Shown: positions 40,077-51,531 of the stretch, one piece after another
How positions within the stretch are numbered: the first letter of the stretch is position 1
Layout: every line of letters starts with the position of its first letter
NCBI GenBank assembly: GCA_963850205.1
Contig: CAWKKJ010000014.1
Coordinates: 124,001 to 188,000, forward strand
Length of the DNA stretch: 64,000 bases
Reading direction: 5' to 3'
From: JACVRW01 sp963850205
GTDB lineage: Bacteria > Actinomycetota > Thermoleophilia > Solirubrobacterales > Thermoleophilaceae
Translations under genes and position numbers: made by a program
Notes under the pieces: generated by a model
What the model was told of the DNA's origin: nothing
The model's database searches: none
The model's input: only the letters and a program-made list of their open reading frames with translations

Positions 40077-41054
40077 ATGGGCGAGATCGTCGAGGGGCTC
40101 GACCGCGCGGATCGTGATCGGATCGAAGGCCTGCGCAAGGCCGAGCGCTTCTTCTGGATCGACCTGTCGGTCAGCGAGACCAGCCCCGCCGAACTGGGCG
40201 ACGCGCTGGGCCTTCCCAAAGGGCCGCTCGAGGCGGTCCTGACCTTCGGCGACGGCCATCCGTCGGCGCGAAGGTTTGAGGCCGACGGCCGGCACGTCGT
40301 GTTCGGGACCGGCTGCTATCTGCAGTCGGATCTGCTCCACGATGGCAGTCCCTATCGGCTACGACCGGTCGAGGTGCGGGTGCTCGTGAGCGGCGACTAC
40401 GTGCTGACGATGCATCGGGAGCGGGTCTCGCTGCCCGCCCTGCTGTCCCCCTACCTTCCCGTGGGCCGGAGCGAGCAGTATGCGGTGTATGCGGTCCTCG
40501 ACGCCATGGTGGCCAGCGCGTTCGACGCGCTCAACGAGACCGAGGAGACGCTGGACGACCTTGGGCTGATGTCCACCGACCTGCGCGGCGGCCGAATACG
40601 GATGACGACCCTCCGCAACACGAGCTCCAGGCTGTCGGGGATGAGGCGCCAGGTCGCTCCCGAGAGGAGCCTGTTCGAGCGGATCGGTTGGGAGATCACA
40701 CGGATAGAGGGCCTCGAGGCCGACGAGGAGCGGTACTTCGAGCGCATTGCTCACCAGCTCAATCGGCTCGTGGAGGCGATCGACGCCGCGTCGGACGCCT
40801 TGGCGAGGCTGATCGACATCCGGCTCAACGAGACCTCCCACTGGCTGACCGTCGTGGCGACCGTCTTCCTTCCGCTGACCTTCATCACCGGGTTCTTCGG
40901 AATGAACTTCGGCTGGATGGTCAGCGAGGTGGACACACCCCTGGCGTTCTGGCTGCTCGGGGTCGGCAGCCTTCTCGCGGGCGTGGCTCTGATTGGGCGG
41001 CTCGTCATGCGTGGCTCACCCATCGGGACCGACGGCGAAGAGACTGGCGGGTAG
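40077..41054 (+). CDS. CorA-family divalent cation transporter
   Basis: A 325-residue protein with a large cytoplasmic N-domain, a long helical stalk (about 160-255) and two C-terminal membrane helices. The signature GMNF follows the first helix (LTVVATVFLPLTFITGFFGMN), as in CorA Mg2+/Co2+ channels and the related ZntB. Pentameric membrane channel for Mg2+ or another divalent cation; specificity is not readable. Its ATG is preceded by a -10 element. Convergent with the cupin gene six bases downstream. Confidence 0.93.
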   Translation: MGEIVEGLDRADRDRIEGLRKAERFFWIDLSVSETSPAELGDALGLPKGPLEAVLTFGDGHPSARRFEADGRHVVFGTGCYLQSDLLHDGSPYRLRPVEVRVLVSGDYVLTMHRERVSLPALLSPYLPVGRSEQYAVYAVLDAMVASAFDALNETEETLDDLGLMSTDLRGGRIRMTTLRNTSSRLSGMRRQVAPERSLFERIGWEITRIEGLEADEERYFERIAHQLNRLVEAIDAASDALARLIDIRLNETSHWLTVVATVFLPLTFITGFFGMNFGWMVSEVDTPLAFWLLGVGSLLAGVALIGRLVMRGSPIGTDGEETGG

Positions 41055-41060
41055 CGCCGC

Positions 41061-41651
41061 CTACCGGCAGTCCACGTTCACGTAGCCCGACTTGAACGGG
41101 CGGGCCTCGCCCGACGCGGGGTCGTAGGCATGGCGCCAGACGCAGCCGGTGTCGTTGGTGAGCAGGTGGATGGAGACGGAGGTCTCGGCCGAGGTGGTGC
41201 GCACGCGGTGGATGTCGTCACGGGGCGGCAGCAGCGCGTAGAAGTCGCCCGGAACCAGCGCGCGCTGCTCGACCAGCTCGAGGCCCGTACTCCCATCGCC
41301 CTCGGCGTAGATCTCCTCGTCCTGGGTGCCGCGGTAGAGGCCGACGAGCCCCCAGGCCAGGTGGTCGTGCACCGGGGTCTGAGCCTCGGGCGGCACCACG
41401 AGGCTGAACAGCGACAGCGAGCCGTCGCCGGCGCGGAACAGCAGCCACTGCCCGATTCCGCCGCCCATGCCGCTCTCCGGCGCCGGCTCGGCGTAGGCCG
41501 GGGGCAGCCACTGCGGGTCGGCCAGCAGATCGGCGAACCCGGGGCGGATGCGCTCGCAGGCCTCCGCGGGCGAGGCGGCGGCGGCGATCTCCTCACGGAC
41601 TTCCGCGATGAAGTCGCGGACCAGCGGGGTGTCGAGGAGGTACTCGTCCAC
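41061..41651 (-). CDS. cupin, cysteine dioxygenase-like metalloprotein
   Basis: A 196-residue double-stranded beta-helix protein like the COG5553 metal-dependent enzymes related to cysteine dioxygenase. Metal ligands appear as HDH in QTPVHDHLAWGLVG and the later histidine in DIHRVRTT. GTG start overlapping the malate synthase stop by one base (TAGTG), so it is translated with aceB. Its reaction is not known; oxygenase of a small thiol acid is possible. Confidence 0.8.
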   Translation of the reverse strand: MDEYLLDTPLVRDFIAEVREEIAAAASPAEACERIRPGFADLLADPQWLPPAYAEPAPESGMGGGIGQWLLFRAGDGSLSLFSLVVPPEAQTPVHDHLAWGLVGLYRGTQDEEIYAEGDGSTGLELVEQRALVPGDFYALLPPRDDIHRVRTTSAETSVSIHLLTNDTGCVWRHAYDPASGEARPFKSGYVNVDCR

Positions 41652-43233
41652 TACCGCTCGAGGCGCAAGAGCTCCTCGTAGGCCGGCAGCGTCAGGAACT
41701 CCACGAACTCGTCGCCGCTGAGGGCCACGCGCTCGAACAGCTCGCGGGACAGGTCGGGCCGACCCTCCCTCTGGAACCACTCGTCGTCGCCGATCTCCTC
41801 GCGGATCTTCTCCAGCTCCGCGGTCTCGAGCTCGCGCACGAGCTCCGGGGTGATGGCCCGGCCGTCGTCCAGCGAGACGCCGTGGTGCAGCCACTGCCAC
41901 ACCTGGCCGCGGGCGATCTCGGCCGTCGCCGCGTCCTCCATCAGGCCGTAGATGCCGGCCGCGCCGTTGCCGCGCAGCCAGGAGGAGATGTACTGGATGC
42001 CCACGTTCACGTTCGAGCGCAGGCCCTCCTCGCTGACCCCGCCCTCGGTCTCGGGCACCGCCAGCAGCTCGGCGGCGCTCACCTCGACGTCGTCGCGCCG
42101 GCGCTCGACCTGGTTGGGCCGGTCGCCGAGGACGTCGTCGAAGGCCTCCATGGCCACACCCACCGAGTCGGGGTGCGCGACCCAGGTTCCGTCGAAGCCG
42201 GCGCCGGCCTCGCGCTGCTTGTCCGATCGCACCGCCTCGAAGGCCTTCTCGTTCGCCTCCTCGTCGGTGCGGCTGGGGATCACGGCGGCCATGCCGCCCA
42301 TGGCGTGGGCGCCGCGGTCGTGGCAGGTCTTCACCAGCAGCTCGGTGTACGCGCGCATGAAGGGCACGGTCATGGTCACGTCGCTGCGGTTGGGGGTCAC
42401 GAAATCGGGGCGCGAGCGAAAGCGCTTGATCACGGAGAAGATGTAGTCCCAGCGCCCTGCGTTGAGCGAGCAGGAGTGGTCGCGCAGCTCGTACAGGATC
42501 GCGTCCATCTCGAACGCCGCCGGGATGGTCTCGATCAGAACGGTGGCCTTGATGGTGCCCCGGTCGAGGCCGAGGGTGTCCTCGGCGATCACGAACGCGT
42601 CCCGCCAGAGCCGGGCCTCGAGGTGCGACTCGAGCTTCGGGATGTAGAAATACGGGCCGGCGCCGCGCTCGAGCAGCTCCGCGGCGTTCTGGTGCACGTA
42701 GAGCCCGAAGTCGACGAACGCGCCCGCGGCCACCGAGCCGTTGACCTGCAGGTGCTGCTCGGGCAGGTGCAGGCCGCGCGGGCGGACCAGCAGCGTGGCG
42801 TGCTCTTCCTCGAGGCGGTACTCCTTGCCGCCCTCCTCGTGCTCCATCGTGCCGCGCACGGCGTCCGCCAGGTTGGCCTGGCCGTCCACCATGTTGGCCC
42901 AGGTAGGCGAGTTGCTGTCCTCGAAGTCGGCCATGAACCCGCTGGCGCCGGAGTTGAGGGCGTTGATCACCATCTTGCGCCGGGTGGGCCCCGTGATCTC
43001 CACCCGCCGGTTCTGCAGCGCCTCCGGCGCCGGCGCCACGGTGAAGTCCTCCGGCGCGGGCACGAACTCGAGCGTGCCGCCTCCGTCGAGCTCGGCCTGG
43101 CGCTCCTGGCGAGCGTCCAGCAGCTCGCGACGGGTGTCGTCGAGCTCCTCGTGGAGGCGGGCGACGAGCGCCACGGCGTCGTCGCTGAGCACCTCCTCGG
43201 ACCGGTCGCGGGTGGGCGCTTGGATGTCGATGC

Positions 43234-43237
<4 letters not shown>
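41651..43237 (-). CDS. aceB: malate synthase A
   Basis: Condenses glyoxylate with acetyl-CoA to malate. 528 residues, the size of isoform A. Landmarks are GPTRRKMVINALNSGASGFM, MADFEDSNSPTW, the catalytic-site stretch LRDHSCSLNAGRWDYIFSVI and GGMAAVIPSRTDEE. Its ATG overlaps the ettA stop (ATGA). No isocitrate lyase is in the window; the nearby glcDEF genes supply glyoxylate from glycolate, so this enzyme may serve the glycolate route rather than, or besides, the glyoxylate bypass. Confidence 0.95.
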
Positions 43238-44889
<1,652 letters not shown>

Positions 44890-44898
44890 GGGCGCCCG

Positions 44899-44904
44899 AG
44901 GCTA
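44899..44904 (-). promoter_or_regulatory. -10 element of ettA (TAGCCT), leaderless type
   Basis: On the minus strand TAGCCT ends nine bases before the ettA ATG at 44889; its TAG is also the stop codon of the upstream serine hydrolase gene. Confidence 0.5.
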
Positions 44905-45864
44905 GCTGGCTACGGCGCGCATGACCCGCAGCCCGAGCGCCCCCACCGGGCGGGCCTGGTTGGCCAGGACCACCACCCCGAGCTCCGCCCGGGTTGTGAC
45001 CGCGGCAAACGAGCGGAAGCCCCCGGTGCCTCCCTCGTGCAGGAGCAGCTCGTGGGCGATACGCCGGCTGGGAGGGGCGATCAGCCAGCCGAGGCCGACG
45101 TACAGCCGTCCGAGGCGGGCCCGGGCCGTGTGGGTTTCGCGAGCGGCACGGGCGAGGGGTGTGGAGCTCGCGCGGTCGGCGTGCAGGCGGAGGAAGCCGA
45201 GCAGGTCGGCCGCGGTCGACCGGAGTCCGCCCGCCCCGGCCAGGGCGGCGAGGTGCCAATGCGACGTTGGGCGACCGCGGCGGTCATGTCCGGTGGCGAG
45301 GCGGCCGTCGTCGACGTCCACGCCGGTCCTGGCGAGCCCGAGCGGCTCGCGGATGCGGCGGCGGACGAGCTCGTCGTAGCTGGTGCCCGCCCGCAGCGCG
45401 AGCAGGTGCCCGAGCAGGCCGACGCCGTAGTTCGAGTAGCGACAGCGCCGCTCCGGGGGCCGTCGCGGGCGGGTGCGCGGTATCGCCGCCTCGAGCCGGG
45501 CTGCGTCCCAGCGCGCGTAGGGGTCGTGGCGCTGCGTGGTGAGGGCACTCGGAAGCTGGCCGCGCGGCAGCGCAGGGAGCCCGGAGCGGTGCGAGGAGAG
45601 GTCGGCGAGGGTGATCTCCCGGCCCCGGGAGGGCATCTCCACCCCGGGCGGCAGATGCAGCGAGACGCGGTCGTTGATCTGAAGCAGCCCGTCCTGCGCC
45701 ATGTCGGCGAGCAGCGTGGCGGTGAACACCTTGGTGATAGAGCCGATCTCGAACACCGACTTCGGGCCGGCCGGCAGATCGCCCCGGTGGAACAGGTCGA
45801 TGCGGTCGCCGCCGCTCCAGACGCCTACGACGAGAGCTCGGTGCGGCAGGCGGACGCGCGCCAG
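44902..45864 (-). CDS. serine hydrolase, beta-lactamase class C/DD-peptidase family
   Basis: Penicillin-binding-protein-fold hydrolase of about 320 residues. The nucleophile motif is SITK (FEIGSITKVFTA) and the YxN motif is YSN; the third motif is HEGGTGG. No signal peptide is visible. The start is uncertain: no ATG, GTG or TTG lies ahead of the conserved N-terminal strand (ALVVGVWSGGDRI); the CTG at 45864 is a provisional choice, 24 bases after the glcF stop, and the frame stays open into glcF. It may be a truncated gene. Substrate unknown. Confidence 0.75.
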   Translation of the reverse strand: MARVRLPHRALVVGVWSGGDRIDLFHRGDLPAGPKSVFEIGSITKVFTATLLADMAQDGLLQINDRVSLHLPPGVEMPSRGREITLADLSSHRSGLPALPRGQLPSALTTQRHDPYARWDAARLEAAIPRTRPRRPPERRCRYSNYGVGLLGHLLALRAGTSYDELVRRRIREPLGLARTGVDVDDGRLATGHDRRGRPTSHWHLAALAGAGGLRSTAADLLGFLRLHADRASSTPLARAARETHTARARLGRLYVGLGWLIAPPSRRIAHELLLHEGGTGGFRSFAAVTTRAELGVVVLANQARPVGALGLRVMRAVAS

Positions 45865-45887
45865 GACGCGAGCCGCGGCCTCCGCCG

Positions 45888-47156
45888 CTACGACGGACTC
45901 TCGATCGAGCGGGCCAGCAGCTCGAGCGGGTGATACACGGGGAGCGCGCGCCCGAGCCGGGCGGAGTGTGTGGTGATCTGCAGCGCGCAGCCGGGGTTGG
46001 CAGCCGCCACCGCCTCGGCGCCGCTGTCGAGGAGGTTGCGGGCCTTGCGCTCGCCCAGCTCGGCGGCGGGCTCGGGCTGGAGGAGGTTGTAGACGCCGGC
46101 CGAGCCGCAGCAGATCTCCCATTCCGCGGGCTCGACGAGCTCCAGCTCGGGAATCGAGCGCAGGAGCTCTCGCGGCTGCGAGCGGACGCCCTGGGCGTGG
46201 GCCAGGTGGCAGGCGTCGTGGTAGGCCACCTTCATCTCCAGCGGGCGGCGCTCGGCGCGGGGCTCGACCTCGGCCAGCACCTCGGTGACGTCGCGCACCT
46301 TCGACGCGAAGCGCTCGGCTCGCTCGGACCACTCCGGGTCCTCGCGCAGCACGTGGCCGTAGTCCTTCATAGCCGAGCCGCAGCCGGCGGCGTTGACCAC
46401 CACGGTGTCGTAGTTCTCCAGCGCGGCGATGGTCTCCTTGGCCAGGTCGACGGCAGCGTCGTCGCCGGAGTGCAGCTGCAGTGCGCCGCAGCAGCGGGGC
46501 AGGCTTGGAGCGTGCACCTCGAAGCCCTCGGCGGCCAGCACCTTGGCCGTCGCCTCGTTGACGTGGCCGAAGAACACGCGCTGCACGCAGCCCTGCAGCA
46601 GGGCCACGCTCCCCCGGCGCTCCCCCTGGGCCTCGAAGCGTTTTGGAAGCCGCCGCAGCGACTGGCGCACCGAGGCGTCCGGGGCCAGGCCGGCCAGCGT
46701 GGTGAGGCGCGGGGCCAGCCGGCGCAGGCGGGGGCGGCGGGCCAGGCCGGCCAGTCCGGTGCGCTGCGACAACGCCACCAGCGGCGCGGCGGCGCGCAGG
46801 CGGCCCGGGTGGGTGAAGAGCTCGAACACCAGGCGGCGGTAGGCGCTCTCGCCGGCGTCGCGCTCGAAGTTGCGCTCCACCTGTGCCCGGGTGTCCTCGA
46901 TCAGCTTGTCGTACTGCACGCCGGAGGGGCAGGCGGTGACGCAGGCCATGCAGCCCAGGCAGTTGTCGATGTGCGAGACCAGCGGCGCCGAGATCTCCTC
47001 GTGGCCCTGCTTCATCAGCACGATCCGCCCCCGGGGCGAGTCCATCTCCTCGCCCCAGAGCACGTAGGTGGGGCAGGTGGGCAGGCAGAAGCCGCAGTGC
47101 ACGCAGTCGTCGATCAGGTCGAGCTGCGGAGCCCTGGTGTCGTCCCAGCCGCTCAC
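45888..47156 (-). CDS. glcF: glycolate oxidase iron-sulfur subunit
   Basis: Electron-transfer subunit of membrane-associated glycolate oxidase. Two 4Fe-4S motifs at the N-terminus, CVHCGFCLPTCPTY and CLGCMACVTACPSGV, and two CCG-type domains (LPRCCGALQLHSGD and WEICCGSAGVYNLL). 422 residues, normal size. GTG start overlaps the glcE stop (GTGA). With glcD and glcE it passes electrons to the quinone pool while converting glycolate to glyoxylate. Confidence 0.94.
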   Translation of the reverse strand: MSGWDDTRAPQLDLIDDCVHCGFCLPTCPTYVLWGEEMDSPRGRIVLMKQGHEEISAPLVSHIDNCLGCMACVTACPSGVQYDKLIEDTRAQVERNFERDAGESAYRRLVFELFTHPGRLRAAAPLVALSQRTGLAGLARRPRLRRLAPRLTTLAGLAPDASVRQSLRRLPKRFEAQGERRGSVALLQGCVQRVFFGHVNEATAKVLAAEGFEVHAPSLPRCCGALQLHSGDDAAVDLAKETIAALENYDTVVVNAAGCGSAMKDYGHVLREDPEWSERAERFASKVRDVTEVLAEVEPRAERRPLEMKVAYHDACHLAHAQGVRSQPRELLRSIPELELVEPAEWEICCGSAGVYNLLQPEPAAELGERKARNLLDSGAEAVAAANPGCALQITTHSARLGRALPVYHPLELLARSIESPS

Positions 47157-48262
47157 GGCAGCGCCCCCGGGTTGCAGACCCCGGCGGGGTCGAAGTGGTT
47201 GCGGACCCGAGCCATGAGATCGTGCACGCCGGGTTCGATCGCCCCCCAGTGCGGCGCCGTCATGCCGGCAGGGGCATCCAGGACCGAGAGCGTGAAGTCG
47301 CGCCGGAGCTCCTCGACGGCCTCGTCCGCCCCGGCGGCGTCGCGGCCCTCCAGCAGCACCCAGGAGAGGCCCATCCCGGCGCGGCCGACGAGCCGCGCGC
47401 CCAGGCGGTCGGCCGCGGCGCAGAGCGCCGGCAGGTCCGTCTGGACGGCCGATACCCGGGCCACCGCCCACTCCTTCGAGCGCTGCCCGGCGCGCTGGAG
47501 GTCCCAGACCGCGTCGTCGTCCTCCACCAGCTCGGCCTCCACTCCCTGCTGCTCGAAGAGCTCCGCGGCCGCCCGCGCCTGGTCGGTCGCGGTCTCGCCG
47601 CCGAAGCGGACCAGCACCGCCCCCTCGCCGCCGCCCCAGCGCACATCAAGGCTCCGGTACTCGAGCGGCGAGTGCGAGATGGCCATGGCGGCCTGTGAGA
47701 GCAGCGCGGCATCGGCCGTCCCGGCGGCGGCCGTGGTGGTGGCCGGCGGGACGGGGTGGAGGCGCACCGAGATCTCGAGGATCGCGCCGAGCGTGCCGAA
47801 GGAGCCGGTGAACAGCTTGGCCAGGTCGTAGCCGGCGACGTTCTTGATCACCTTGCCGCCGCTCTTGGCCACCGTGCCGTCGGACAGCGCCACCCGCACG
47901 CCCACCACCAGGTCGCGGACTCCGCCGTAGCGGCTGCGCAGCGGGCCGCTGTCGCCGCTGGCCACGATCCCGCCGATGGTGGCACCGTCGTCGGGAGGAT
48001 CGAGGGAGAGCATCTGGTCGGCCTCGGCGAAGGTCGCCTGGGCCCGCTCGAGAGGCACTCCCGCCTCCAGCACGGCGGTCAGGTCGCCGGCGTTGTGCTC
48101 GACGATCTTGTCGAGGCCGGCGGTGGAGAGCTCCAGGTCGGCCGGCTCGCGGTTGGCGGCCCAGCCCAGCTTCGTTGCACCGCCGTGGAAGCGCACCGAG
48201 GTGCCGTCGGTCCCGGCGTGGCGAAGCTCCTCCACCAGGGTCTCGCTCAGGGCGACGGCCAT
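47153..48262 (-). CDS. glcE: glycolate oxidase FAD-binding subunit
   Basis: Second FAD-binding (PCMH-type) subunit, 369 residues. FAD-binding segments are DDGATIGGIVASGDSGPLRS and GGKVIKNVAGYDLAKLFTGS, the latter being the GlcE hallmark. The C-terminus (HFDPAGVCNPGALP) is typical. It overlaps glcD by one base upstream and glcF by four downstream. Confidence 0.93.
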   Translation of the reverse strand: MAVALSETLVEELRHAGTDGTSVRFHGGATKLGWAANREPADLELSTAGLDKIVEHNAGDLTAVLEAGVPLERAQATFAEADQMLSLDPPDDGATIGGIVASGDSGPLRSRYGGVRDLVVGVRVALSDGTVAKSGGKVIKNVAGYDLAKLFTGSFGTLGAILEISVRLHPVPPATTTAAAGTADAALLSQAAMAISHSPLEYRSLDVRWGGGEGAVLVRFGGETATDQARAAAELFEQQGVEAELVEDDDAVWDLQRAGQRSKEWAVARVSAVQTDLPALCAAADRLGARLVGRAGMGLSWVLLEGRDAAGADEAVEELRRDFTLSVLDAPAGMTAPHWGAIEPGVHDLMARVRNHFDPAGVCNPGALP

Positions 48263-49695
48263 CAGAAGCGCTCGGCCAGCCCCGCCTGCTCGATCGGATG
48301 CCGGCGGTAGGGGCCGGGGACCTCGCCGCAGAGGCGCGGCGTGGGCATGACCTTGCCCGGATTGGCCCGCTGCTCAGGATCGAACGCGCAGCGCAGCCGC
48401 TGGAAGACGCCCAGGTCTTCCTCCGAGAACATCTGCGGCATGTAGCGCTTCTTGTCCACGCCCACGCCGTGCTCACCGGTGATCGAGCCGCCGGCGTCGA
48501 CGCAGGCCTTCACGATCGCGCCCGCGCACTCCTCCGCCCGCTCGGCCTCGCCCTCCTTGCCGCCGTCGTAGCAGACCAGGGGGTGCAGGTTGCCGTCGCC
48601 GGCGTGGAAGACGTTGGCCACCTGGAGGTCGTACTTCTCGGCCAGCTCATCGATCTGGCCCAGGACCTCGACCAGCCGGGTGCGCGGGATCACGCTGTCC
48701 TGAACGTAGTAGTTCGGGGCGATCCGGCCCATCGCGGCAAAGGCGGCCTTGCGCGCCTTCCAGATCACCTCGCGCTCGGCCTCGTCCTGCGCCACCTCGA
48801 TCGAGTCGGCGCCGGCCTCTTCGCACATCTGCACCACCTGGTCGAAGCGCGTGTTGCACTCCGCCTCGGAGCCGTCCAGCTCGACCACCAGCGCGGCGCC
48901 TGCGTCGGTGGGCCAACCGGCGCCCGCGTAGCCCTCGGCAGCGCGAATCGAGAGGTTGTCCATCATCTCGATCGCGCCGGGAACGATGCCGTTGGAGACG
49001 ATGTCGGAGACCACCTCGCCCGCCTGGGTGGTGGACCCGAAGAAAGCCACCAGCGTGCGGACCGACTCGGGCTTGGGCATCACCCGCAGCCAGATCTTGG
49101 TGGCGATCCCGAGCGTGCCCTCGGAGCCCACGAACGCGCCCATCAGGTCGTAGCCGGCCGGGTCGAGGCCCTTGCCGCCCACGTGTACGAGCGAGCCGTC
49201 GCTCAGCACCAGCTCCAACCCGGTCACGTAGTTGGTGGTGAAGCCGTACTTGAAGCAGTGGGCCCCGCCGGAGTTCTCGGCCACGTTGCCGCCGATCGTG
49301 CACACGATCTGCGAGGAGGGGTCGGGCGGGTAGAAGTGGTCGGGACCGACCGCCTGGGAGACCGCGACGTTGGTCACCCCGGGCTCGACCAGCACGCGCT
49401 GGTTGTCGAGGTCCACCTCGAGGACACGGCGCAGCCGGCTGAGCGAGATCAGCACGCCGTCCTCCACCGGGGTGGCCCCGCCGGAAAGGCCGGAGCCGGC
49501 CCCGCGCGCCACCCACGGGACCTCCGCGCGGTGGCAGGCAGCGACCGCCGCCTGGACCTCCTCGGTGGATGCCGGCAGTACCACGGCGCCCGGGGTCACG
49601 GCGTACTGCAGCAGCCCGTCCGACTCGTAGGTGCGCAGCTGATGCTCGTGGGTGATCACGTGCTCGGCGCCCACCGCAGCCCGCAGCTCGTCCAC
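48262..49695 (-). CDS. glcD: glycolate oxidase catalytic subunit (FAD-linked)
   Basis: Catalytic flavin subunit of the GlcD/LDH type. PCMH FAD-binding domain (GAGSGLSGGATPVEDG; CTIGGNVAENSGGAHCFKYG) and the FAD-oxidase C-terminal domain with NVFHAGDGNLHPL and GEHGVGVDKKRY. I place the start at the GTG at 49695 (VDELRAAVGAEHV), where family similarity begins; the frame is open to an ATG at 49842 inside lldP, but that extra stretch is low-complexity. D-lactate or another 2-hydroxyacid is an alternative substrate; the GlcE and GlcF partners and malate synthase nearby favour glycolate. Confidence 0.93.
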   Translation of the reverse strand: MDELRAAVGAEHVITHEHQLRTYESDGLLQYAVTPGAVVLPASTEEVQAAVAACHRAEVPWVARGAGSGLSGGATPVEDGVLISLSRLRRVLEVDLDNQRVLVEPGVTNVAVSQAVGPDHFYPPDPSSQIVCTIGGNVAENSGGAHCFKYGFTTNYVTGLELVLSDGSLVHVGGKGLDPAGYDLMGAFVGSEGTLGIATKIWLRVMPKPESVRTLVAFFGSTTQAGEVVSDIVSNGIVPGAIEMMDNLSIRAAEGYAGAGWPTDAGAALVVELDGSEAECNTRFDQVVQMCEEAGADSIEVAQDEAEREVIWKARKAAFAAMGRIAPNYYVQDSVIPRTRLVEVLGQIDELAEKYDLQVANVFHAGDGNLHPLVCYDGGKEGEAERAEECAGAIVKACVDAGGSITGEHGVGVDKKRYMPQMFSEEDLGVFQRLRCAFDPEQRANPGKVMPTPRLCGEVPGPYRRHPIEQAGLAERF

Positions 49696-49784
49696 CAGGG
49701 GACCCAGGTCGACGGGCCCGCGCTCGGCCTCGGGCTCGCTCTGCGGAGGCGGGCCCTCGCCCCAGGCGGCGCCTGCGCCGGCGG

Positions 49785-51464
49785 TTACTTGACCACCATC
49801 CACTCGAGCACCGAGGTCGACTGCAGGTAGACGAGGATGCACATGATCAGCACGAGCGCGAGGCTCCAGCCCAGCACCTTACGGAACAGGTCGCCCTCCT
49901 GGCCCGCCATTCCGACTGCCGCGGCGCCAATGGCCAGGTTCTGGGGCGAGACCATCTTGCCCAACACGCCGCCCGAGCTGTTGCCGGCGGCCAGCAGGGT
50001 GGGGGAGATGCCCGCGTCCTCGGCGGCCGTCACCTGCAGCGCGCCGAACAACGCGTTGGACGAGGTGTCCGATCCCGTCACGGCCACGCCCAGCCAGCCG
50101 ATCAGGGAGGACAGGAAGGCGAAGAAGTCCCCGGCACCGGCGGCCCACAGGCCGAGGGTGATCGTCTGGCCCGACTGGTTCATCACGTAGGCCAGCGCCA
50201 GCACCGTCGCGACGGTCAGGATGGCCCACTTGAGCTGGTCCACCGAGGCCCCGGCCACCTTCAGAGCCCGTCCCGGCGCCAGCCGGAGCACGGCCATGGT
50301 GATGAGCCCGGAGATGAGCAGCAGCGTGCCGGCGGCGGGGAGCCAGTTGAAGTTGAAGGTCAGCGAGGTGAGCGGCTCGCCCTCGGGGGTGACCACGTCG
50401 AGGCCGGGCCACTGGAAGGTGGTGGTCCAGGGCGACTCGGCCAGCGCGTCCTTGATCAGGGGGATCTGCGCGATCGAGAACACGACGATGATGATCAGGT
50501 AGGGGGCGTAGGCGCGGAAGACCTCGGCGGGCGGGTCCTTCGTGTTGTCGTCGCGCCGGTCGATCTCGGCCTCCATGGCCGGGTCGTGCCCCTCGCTGCC
50601 GGCCACCGCAGGCTGGTCGAAGCCCCCACCCGTCTCGCCCACCAGCGGCTCGGAGGGCTCCCACACCCGCAGGAGGAGCACGAGGGCCCCGGTGGCGAGC
50701 AGCGAGGCCACGATGTCGGTGAGCTCGACGGAGACGTAGTTGGAGCACAGGAACTGGGCCAGCGCGAAGACGAACCCGCCCACCACGGCGGCCGGCCAGG
50801 CCTGCCGGATGCCGCGGGCGCCGTCGACCATGCCGATCAGGATCAGCGGCACGATCAGGGCCAGGAACGGCGTCTGGCGTCCCACCATCGCCCCGAGGTC
50901 CTCCTTGGGCAGCCCGGTGATCTCGGCCAGGGTGACGATCGGGATGGCGATCGCGCCGAAGGCCACGGGCGCGGTGTTGGCCACCAGCGCCACGGCCGCA
51001 GCCTTGATCGGCTGGAAGCCGAGCGCGATCAGCATCACCGCCGTGATCGCCACCGGGGTGCCGAACCCGGCCAGCGCCTCGAGCAGGGCGCCGAAGCAGA
51101 AGGCGATGATCACGGCCTGCACGCGCTGGTCGGTGGAGATCGCTCCGAAGGAGCGCCGGAGCACCGCGAAGTGCCCGGTCTCGACGGTCATGTTGTAGAC
51201 CCAGATCGCGGCGACGACGATCCACATGATCGGGAACAGCCCGAAGGTGGCCCCCTCGCTGGCCGACAACAGCGTCTGGCCGAGCGGCATCTCGTAGATG
51301 ATCAGCGCCACCAGCATGGCCACGCCGAGCGCGATCAGCGACGCCCACTGGGCCGCCAGCCGCAGGCCCCCGAGGAGGATGAACAGCGTGAGCACGGGCA
51401 GCACGGCGAAGATCGAACTCAGTCCGAGCGAGTCCGAGACCGGATCGAAGACCTGGGTGTACAA
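49785..51464 (-). CDS. lldP: L-lactate/glycolate permease, LctP family
   Basis: Integral membrane 2-hydroxyacid:proton symporter with a dozen or more hydrophobic segments over 559 residues. Signatures are FGALLEALAGFGTPVAI and ITGSDTSSN-like VTGSDTSSNALFGALQV. The TTG at 51464 is the best start: it gives LYTQVFDPVSDSLGLS, matching family N-termini, and has a GGGAGGG Shine-Dalgarno just upstream; the longer frame upstream is antisense to lutA. First gene of a unit with glcDEF, so it imports their substrate (lactate and/or glycolate). Confidence 0.92.
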   Translation of the reverse strand: MYTQVFDPVSDSLGLSSIFAVLPVLTLFILLGGLRLAAQWASLIALGVAMLVALIIYEMPLGQTLLSASEGATFGLFPIMWIVVAAIWVYNMTVETGHFAVLRRSFGAISTDQRVQAVIIAFCFGALLEALAGFGTPVAITAVMLIALGFQPIKAAAVALVANTAPVAFGAIAIPIVTLAEITGLPKEDLGAMVGRQTPFLALIVPLILIGMVDGARGIRQAWPAAVVGGFVFALAQFLCSNYVSVELTDIVASLLATGALVLLLRVWEPSEPLVGETGGGFDQPAVAGSEGHDPAMEAEIDRRDDNTKDPPAEVFRAYAPYLIIIVVFSIAQIPLIKDALAESPWTTTFQWPGLDVVTPEGEPLTSLTFNFNWLPAAGTLLLISGLITMAVLRLAPGRALKVAGASVDQLKWAILTVATVLALAYVMNQSGQTITLGLWAAGAGDFFAFLSSLIGWLGVAVTGSDTSSNALFGALQVTAAEDAGISPTLLAAGNSSGGVLGKMVSPQNLAIGAAAVGMAGQEGDLFRKVLGWSLALVLIMCILVYLQSTSVLEWMVVK

Positions 51465-51531
51465 GCGGTTCCCTCCCCTGGGTTGCTGACTGGCGTGTTG
51501 CCCCAAGCGCGCATCCGGGAAACTTCCGTCC
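51465..51531. promoter_or_regulatory. divergent control region between lldP-glcDEF and lutABC
   Basis: A 67-base gap separates the two divergent acid-use units and must hold both promoters. No clear -10/-35 or operator dyad could be read, and no regulator gene (lutR/lldR type) is adjacent. Confidence 0.4.

Noticed and set aside
49696..49842. N-terminal extension of glcD to the ATG at 49842
   Set aside because: The extra 49 residues overlap lldP, are Gly/Ala/Pro-rich and precede the region where family similarity starts.
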